The notes under the pieces were generated by a model that was given only the letters and a program-made list of their open reading frames with translations, made no database searches and was not told the origin of the DNA. The position numbers were made by a program, and so were the translations under genes. From assembly GCA_023435645.1 (NCBI GenBank), contig JAEYRK010000020.1:1-52893 (forward strand): DNA of 52,893 bases. Reading direction: 5' to 3'. Source of the DNA: Bacillota bacterium. GTDB lineage: Bacteria; Bacillota; Clostridia; Lachnospirales; Lachnospiraceae. This document shows positions 49,152 to 52,893 of this stretch, in pieces. Positions within the stretch are counted from its first letter, which is position 1. Each line of letters opens with the position of its first letter.

Positions 49152-51761
49152 TTAAATAATTTCCTGCTTTAATGCATCGATAATATTCTCATTTTTTACC
49201 TTACCGGTGGCATAAAGCATGGCGGTACTCACAAGTAGAAATACCGATATGATTACAATCAGAATGCTGTTGACCGGCAATGTAAATGCAAATTCAAACC
49301 TTCTCATCAATGTCCTGTGTATCATTAACATCGCTATAACACTCAAAGGCAGTCCGTAAATCAGGGACTTAATGCCATAAAAAATACATTCATAATTCAG
49401 CATGATACGAAAGCTCTTCGGTGTAATACCAACCGATTTCAGCATTGCAAACTCTCTCTTTCTGAGTGCAATACTGGTGGATACCGTATTCAGGATATTC
49501 GCCGCACAGATGGTTGTAATCAGAATGATAAACGCATAGGTGAATACGGACAGCAAGAGAATGAGATTCTCCTCCATCTGCCGGATACTATATAGATTAT
49601 ACATACTCAATTTACCGATTCCTACCTGATTCTGGAGTTCTTCCAGGCGCTCCTGTAGCTTCAGAGGCTCCTTACTCCTAAAGTACACCTGAGTATTCAA
49701 TCCATTGGAGATCTCACTCCCCTCAGTAATCCGTGCAAAGGTCTCTTTAGAGATCAGAATATGGAAGCTGGCATCTTTCCCATGGGGCATGAGGCCCATG
49801 GGCATCACACCGGTTAGGGCAGCCACCTTCAAGGGCCCTAGCGTTAACATGCTGTCTGATTCAGGAGAAAAATAGGAAAGCTCCAGTTCATCTCCCAAGG
49901 AGGAATTCACTACTCTCGCATCAACATACTTGCCCAGGTCATTGTCCCCATATCTGATCTGATTAATTACTATGGCATTGTTCTGCTCTGAGCTCTCCAG
50001 CAGGTACTCAAGCTCTGCTTCCTTCGCATACCTTTTCAAAGCCTCATCCCCCAATACATTCAGTGTAATGGAATAGGGAAATTTACCATCCTCCACTTGG
50101 AAAGGCATGCTCTCTAAAAGAAAATCGGCCGTATTTTCCACCGGTATCCAGGCGGTAGTATAAAGACTGGTAATCACAGACGACTCTGTAATCCCCTCTA
50201 GGGAATTCATTCTGTTGATCAGCTCTTCCTTCTCATAAGCTGTATTTCCATCCACATTTGCCATAATGTCAAAATTCACACCATCCTGGGATAGATATAA
50301 GGCTTTCTTTAAATTCTGAGTAAAGGAGGATACCACTAAGAATAATATCATACTGATCATCAGCGAGAACACCGTTGCTTTATATCTTTTCTTGTTTCGC
50401 TTCAGATTCTTAAGACCAAGCTCCCCTTCAATTCCGAAGATCTTCCTTGTCAGCCTCCAGGTCCTAACCTGCCTTCTGGTCACCTTCACATCCGCGGATT
50501 GTCGGATGGCATCAATTGCTGAGATACGGGATGCTTTTCTGGCTGGAATATAGGTGGATATGAAAATAGTTCCCACAGACACCAATGTCGCTACCAAGAT
50601 CGAGGAGGGATGAAACCCTAATCGAAGACCAGTGGATACCTCCATAGCATTTTGTAAAATCGGATTGATGCAGATAAATGTGATCCCAAGACCAAGATGA
50701 CCGGCAGCTATACCAATCGGAATACTAATTGCTCCTATGATTGCCCCTTCAAAGAATACCGAATTCCTCTTTTGCTTCTTCGTTGCACCGACACTGGACA
50801 TCATACCAAGATGTCTGGAGCGCTCCGAGACAGAGATAGCAAAGGCATTATAGATTAAGGATATGGATCCGATCACAATTATGCCCATGATAATGGCAGA
50901 TAACGTATACAGCATCCCCCTCATGGTGTCATCCTTGATGGCTCCATAGGTTCTGAGCAGCCCATCATGAAAGCGGTAAGACCTGATTCCAAGGTCTGAA
51001 GCCAGTCGATCCGCCCGAGCGAAAAGCTTCTGGTTGACTCGCTTTGCCGTAACATATACATCGAAGGTTTCCTGCTCTGTAACCGTCGTATCATCCATAT
51101 AGGTCAGGGTTGTATATCCCGGTGACCAGGTATACTCCCAGGTCGGACGCTTGATGATCCCTACGATGGTAAAGGTTCTCGTCATATCCTCCGTCAGATA
51201 TTCTGCTACCTGACTTTCATTCCGGAGTAGGGAGTAATTCTGTAGCATCGGTGGCATATCCTGAGTTTCATCCATCGGATACCGTTGTCCTATTGTAAGT
51301 GTTAAGACATCTCCAATGGCATATTTAATCTGTGCATTGGTATATATCGCATCCGATATCACCAGTTCACCGGGCTCCTTGGGTAGTCTGCCCTCCTTCA
51401 GCTCCATCGGAAAATTGTCAAAGCCTGCTCCGTCATATTCCTTAATAAACAGATAGGGCTTATTCAGATTTTCACTTAAGGGTAGGTGGGCATAGCCAAG
51501 GTCCCTGCTCATCATGGCATTCTGCGTCCCGGAATCCTCCCGGATTGCCTGAAGCTGTTCACGGTTCACATCCATGTATAAAACATGCCATTCCCCATCC
51601 CTGGCGATGGTCTCCCGTTTCATTAGATCCATGAAACAGAGGGCCAATAACGAAACCGCTGTAATCATCGCCGCTGATATAATCGTTCCTAGGATCGTCA
51701 CGATGGTTCTTTTCTTGTTCAGCTTCATCTGGCGAAGCGTTAGTTTATTGACTATATTCAT
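49152..51761 (-). CDS. ABC transporter permease, FtsX-like (two FtsX domains)
   Basis: An 869-residue membrane protein. The N-terminal helix (about 20-40) is followed by a large extracellular domain, then three helices (about 285-400, FtsX domain), a second set starting with a helix near 465, another extracellular domain, and a final FtsX-type trio (about 735-850). This is the FtsX-MacB architecture of Firmicute efflux or antimicrobial-peptide-type ABC permeases. The ATG overlaps the last codons of the ATPase gene by 4 bases (51758-51761), so translation is coupled. The pair follows a sensor kinase gene, which suggests two-component control like BceRS-AB or lantibiotic-resistance pumps, but the substrate is unknown. 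Confidence 0.9.
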   Translation of the reverse strand: MNIVNKLTLRQMKLNKKRTIVTILGTIISAAMITAVSLLALCFMDLMKRETIARDGEWHVLYMDVNREQLQAIREDSGTQNAMMSRDLGYAHLPLSENLNKPYLFIKEYDGAGFDNFPMELKEGRLPKEPGELVISDAIYTNAQIKYAIGDVLTLTIGQRYPMDETQDMPPMLQNYSLLRNESQVAEYLTEDMTRTFTIVGIIKRPTWEYTWSPGYTTLTYMDDTTVTEQETFDVYVTAKRVNQKLFARADRLASDLGIRSYRFHDGLLRTYGAIKDDTMRGMLYTLSAIIMGIIVIGSISLIYNAFAISVSERSRHLGMMSSVGATKKQKRNSVFFEGAIIGAISIPIGIAAGHLGLGITFICINPILQNAMEVSTGLRLGFHPSSILVATLVSVGTIFISTYIPARKASRISAIDAIRQSADVKVTRRQVRTWRLTRKIFGIEGELGLKNLKRNKKRYKATVFSLMISMILFLVVSSFTQNLKKALYLSQDGVNFDIMANVDGNTAYEKEELINRMNSLEGITESSVITSLYTTAWIPVENTADFLLESMPFQVEDGKFPYSITLNVLGDEALKRYAKEAELEYLLESSEQNNAIVINQIRYGDNDLGKYVDARVVNSSLGDELELSYFSPESDSMLTLGPLKVAALTGVMPMGLMPHGKDASFHILISKETFARITEGSEISNGLNTQVYFRSKEPLKLQERLEELQNQVGIGKLSMYNLYSIRQMEENLILLLSVFTYAFIILITTICAANILNTVSTSIALRKREFAMLKSVGITPKSFRIMLNYECIFYGIKSLIYGLPLSVIAMLMIHRTLMRRFEFAFTLPVNSILIVIISVFLLVSTAMLYATGKVKNENIIDALKQEII

Positions 51762-52441
51762 GGACGGATCACCTCATTCTTCGTAATCCTTCCATCCTCT
51801 ATGGATATAATCCTGTCCGCCTGAAGCGCAATGCGCTCATCATGGGTAATTACCAGCAGCGTCTGCTTATAGGTCTTATTGAACATCTTAAGAAGCTCAA
51901 CGATTTCCGTACTGTTCTTACTATCCAGATTGCCGGTCGGCTCATCGGCAAGCATAATGGCCGGATTATTGATCAAAGCCCTTCCGATAGAGACTCTCTG
52001 CTGCTGTCCTCCGGATAGCTGATTCGGCAGATAACTCAGACGGTCCTCCAGGCCAAGGGTTCCTATGATATTATTCAGCAGCTTCCGATCAATGTTCTGA
52101 CCATCCAATAGAATCGGAAGCGTAATATTCTCCTCCACGGTAAGTACCGGAATCAGATTATAAAACTGATAGACCAGTCCAATCTGCCTGCGGCGAAAAA
52201 TCGCCCGCTGTGTTTCATTTAAATCGTATATATCGGTTTTATCAATCAGTACCCTGCCTCCGGTGGGGCGATCCACACCTCCGAGCAAATGCAGCAGGGT
52301 GGACTTGCCGGAGCCGGAGGGTCCGATGATCGCTACAAACTCCCCCTTCTCCACGGAGAAAGAGACATCATCCAATGCCTTCACCGCTGTTTCTCCGCTT
52401 CCATATTGCTTGGTCAGCTTCTCAACTCTTAAGATTTCCAT
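51758..52441 (-). CDS. ABC transporter ATP-binding protein (LolD/MacB type)
   Basis: A 227-residue ATPase with Walker A GPSGSGKST (about 40-48), Q-loop, signature LSGGQQQRVSIGRAL (about 140-154), Walker B IMLADEPTGNLD and the H-loop TH near 200, typical of the MacB/LolD group that works with FtsX-type permeases. The start at 52441 (MEILRVEKL) has AGGAGGAG 8 bases upstream; a GTG at 52450 is an alternative. It overlaps the permease gene by 4 bases. Upstream lies a region with an inverted repeat and then the end of a sensor histidine kinase gene. Confidence 0.95.
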   Translation of the reverse strand: MEILRVEKLTKQYGSGETAVKALDDVSFSVEKGEFVAIIGPSGSGKSTLLHLLGGVDRPTGGRVLIDKTDIYDLNETQRAIFRRRQIGLVYQFYNLIPVLTVEENITLPILLDGQNIDRKLLNNIIGTLGLEDRLSYLPNQLSGGQQQRVSIGRALINNPAIMLADEPTGNLDSKNSTEIVELLKMFNKTYKQTLLVITHDERIALQADRIISIEDGRITKNEVIRP

Positions 52442-52542
52442 ATAGTTCACTCCTCCTGTATCTCTTACCGGCTAGCTTTCTGCAATTGACTTCTACTTCA
52501 GCCGGTTCTGTAATCATTCTAGTCTGTGCAGATGACAATGAG

Positions 52543-52570
52543 GTGACTAAATAGATTACAGTTTTGTCAC
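52543..52570. promoter_or_regulatory. Inverted-repeat region upstream of the ABC operon
   Basis: GTGAC (52543-52547) and GTCAC (52566-52570) flank TAAATAGATTACAGTTTT. TGTAATC also occurs on plus at about 52509-52515 and, inverted, at 52554-52560. The sites lie 70-130 bases upstream of the ATPase start, where a response regulator could bind. No clear -35/-10 pair was settled. Confidence 0.4.
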
Positions 52571-52633
52571 AATTCTCGTAGGGCTGGTAATGCTCCGGCA
52601 AAAATGAAATGACCTAAGGAGTAATGCTTATGC

Positions 52634-52893
52634 TTAAGTAATATGCTTATAAAATTTCATGCTGAAGCAGCTACCTTCCCCCAAAGTGCTTGTGGCAGAA
52701 AGAGTTCCGTTCTGACCGGTTACGATACTGTGTGCCAATGCAAGCCCAATCCCTACACTGTCCTGCCCTGCATTCTTACCCCGAAAGAAGCGCTGAAAGA
52801 TATAGGGAAGCTCCTCCTTACTAATTCCCTTCCCCTTATCCTTAACCTGTATTTCAGTAAAGATCGGATTTTCCGAATATTTTATTGTGATTG
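52634..52893 (-). CDS. Sensor histidine kinase, C-terminal part (cut by window edge)
   Basis: The last 85 or so codons of a kinase reading into the window from the right. The translated ATPase domain shows IQVKDKGKGISKEELPYIFQ (D-x-G-x-G box) and RFLRGKNAGQDSVGIGLALA followed by HSIVTGQNGTLSATSTLGEG, the F, G2 and final beta-strand of HATPase_c. It ends in SMKFYKHIT at 52634-52636. The upstream part, with sensor and His-box, is outside the window. A response regulator gene is expected further upstream. Its place before the ABC genes suggests it senses the transporter's substrate or flux. Confidence 0.85.
   Translation of the reverse strand, partial: ITIKYSENPIFTEIQVKDKGKGISKEELPYIFQRFFRGKNAGQDSVGIGLALAHSIVTGQNGTLSATSTLGEGSCFSMKFYKHIT

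Overview
The window looks like a chromosomal stretch of a low-to-moderate GC, spore-former-type anaerobic Firmicute, most likely a Lachnospiraceae or related Clostridia member. The pointers are strong AGGAGG ribosome-binding sites, frequent TTG/GTG starts, a SCIFF peptide with its radical-SAM maturase, the recJ-apt-relA-MBL-hemZ-hisS block, ferredoxin-dependent indolepyruvate oxidoreductase, HemZ, a PdaB-like deacetylase and an ECF vitamin transporter. About 38 protein genes are recognised; all but five intact ones (upp, the DUF4430 gene, the ECF S component, degV and the OhrR-like regulator) lie on the minus strand, so most operons read right to left. No tRNA, rRNA, CRISPR array or prophage was seen.

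Left part (1-6650): a decayed IS66-type transposase tail at the edge, a polysaccharide deacetylase with a degenerate copy of its 3' end beside it, an unknown two-helix membrane protein, upp, a tandem 121-bp structured repeat, galM, a cobalamin-riboswitch-controlled pair (DUF4430 protein plus ECF S component) and a cold-shock gene with a stem-loop at its predicted transcription start.

Aromatic cluster (6652-14600): a sodium:solute symporter, two phenylacetate-CoA-ligase-type enzymes, IorA, IorB and two paralogous tandem-ACT proteins, all co-directional. It starts at a good promoter that carries a near-perfect 25-bp palindrome right at the predicted start of transcription. The genes fit uptake and oxidation of aromatic amino acids or their 2-oxoacids through aryl-CoA intermediates.

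Middle (14680-24930): DUF1294 membrane protein, aspS, a Dabb protein, a cytoplasmic sialate O-acetylesterase, then a cheR-cheB-hybrid PAS kinase set without receptor, CheA or CheW.

Housekeeping and RiPP block (25081-36996): SCIFF precursor, SCIFF maturase, an M50-type membrane protease, recJ, apt, relA/spoT, MBL hydrolase, hemZ and hisS, ending in a strong terminator. Hairpins sit between the SCIFF precursor and its maturase.

Right part (37142-52893): degV, a small Lachnospiraceae-type protein, pepF, a nitroreductase divergent from an OhrR-like regulator with a 12-bp tandem repeat tract between them, argC with an ARG-box-like site, aldehyde dehydrogenase, methyltransferase, ZIP transporter, CapA-like protein, a tiny cysteine-rich lipoprotein, a 5'-truncated coding remnant, and an ABC transporter (ATPase plus FtsX-type permease) preceded by the end of a sensor histidine kinase.

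The best leads for something less described are the palindrome-controlled aromatic cluster with its duplicated ligase/ACT genes, the SCIFF-maturase-M50 arrangement, the 121-bp nested-hairpin repeat, and several intergenic degenerate tandem-repeat tracts.
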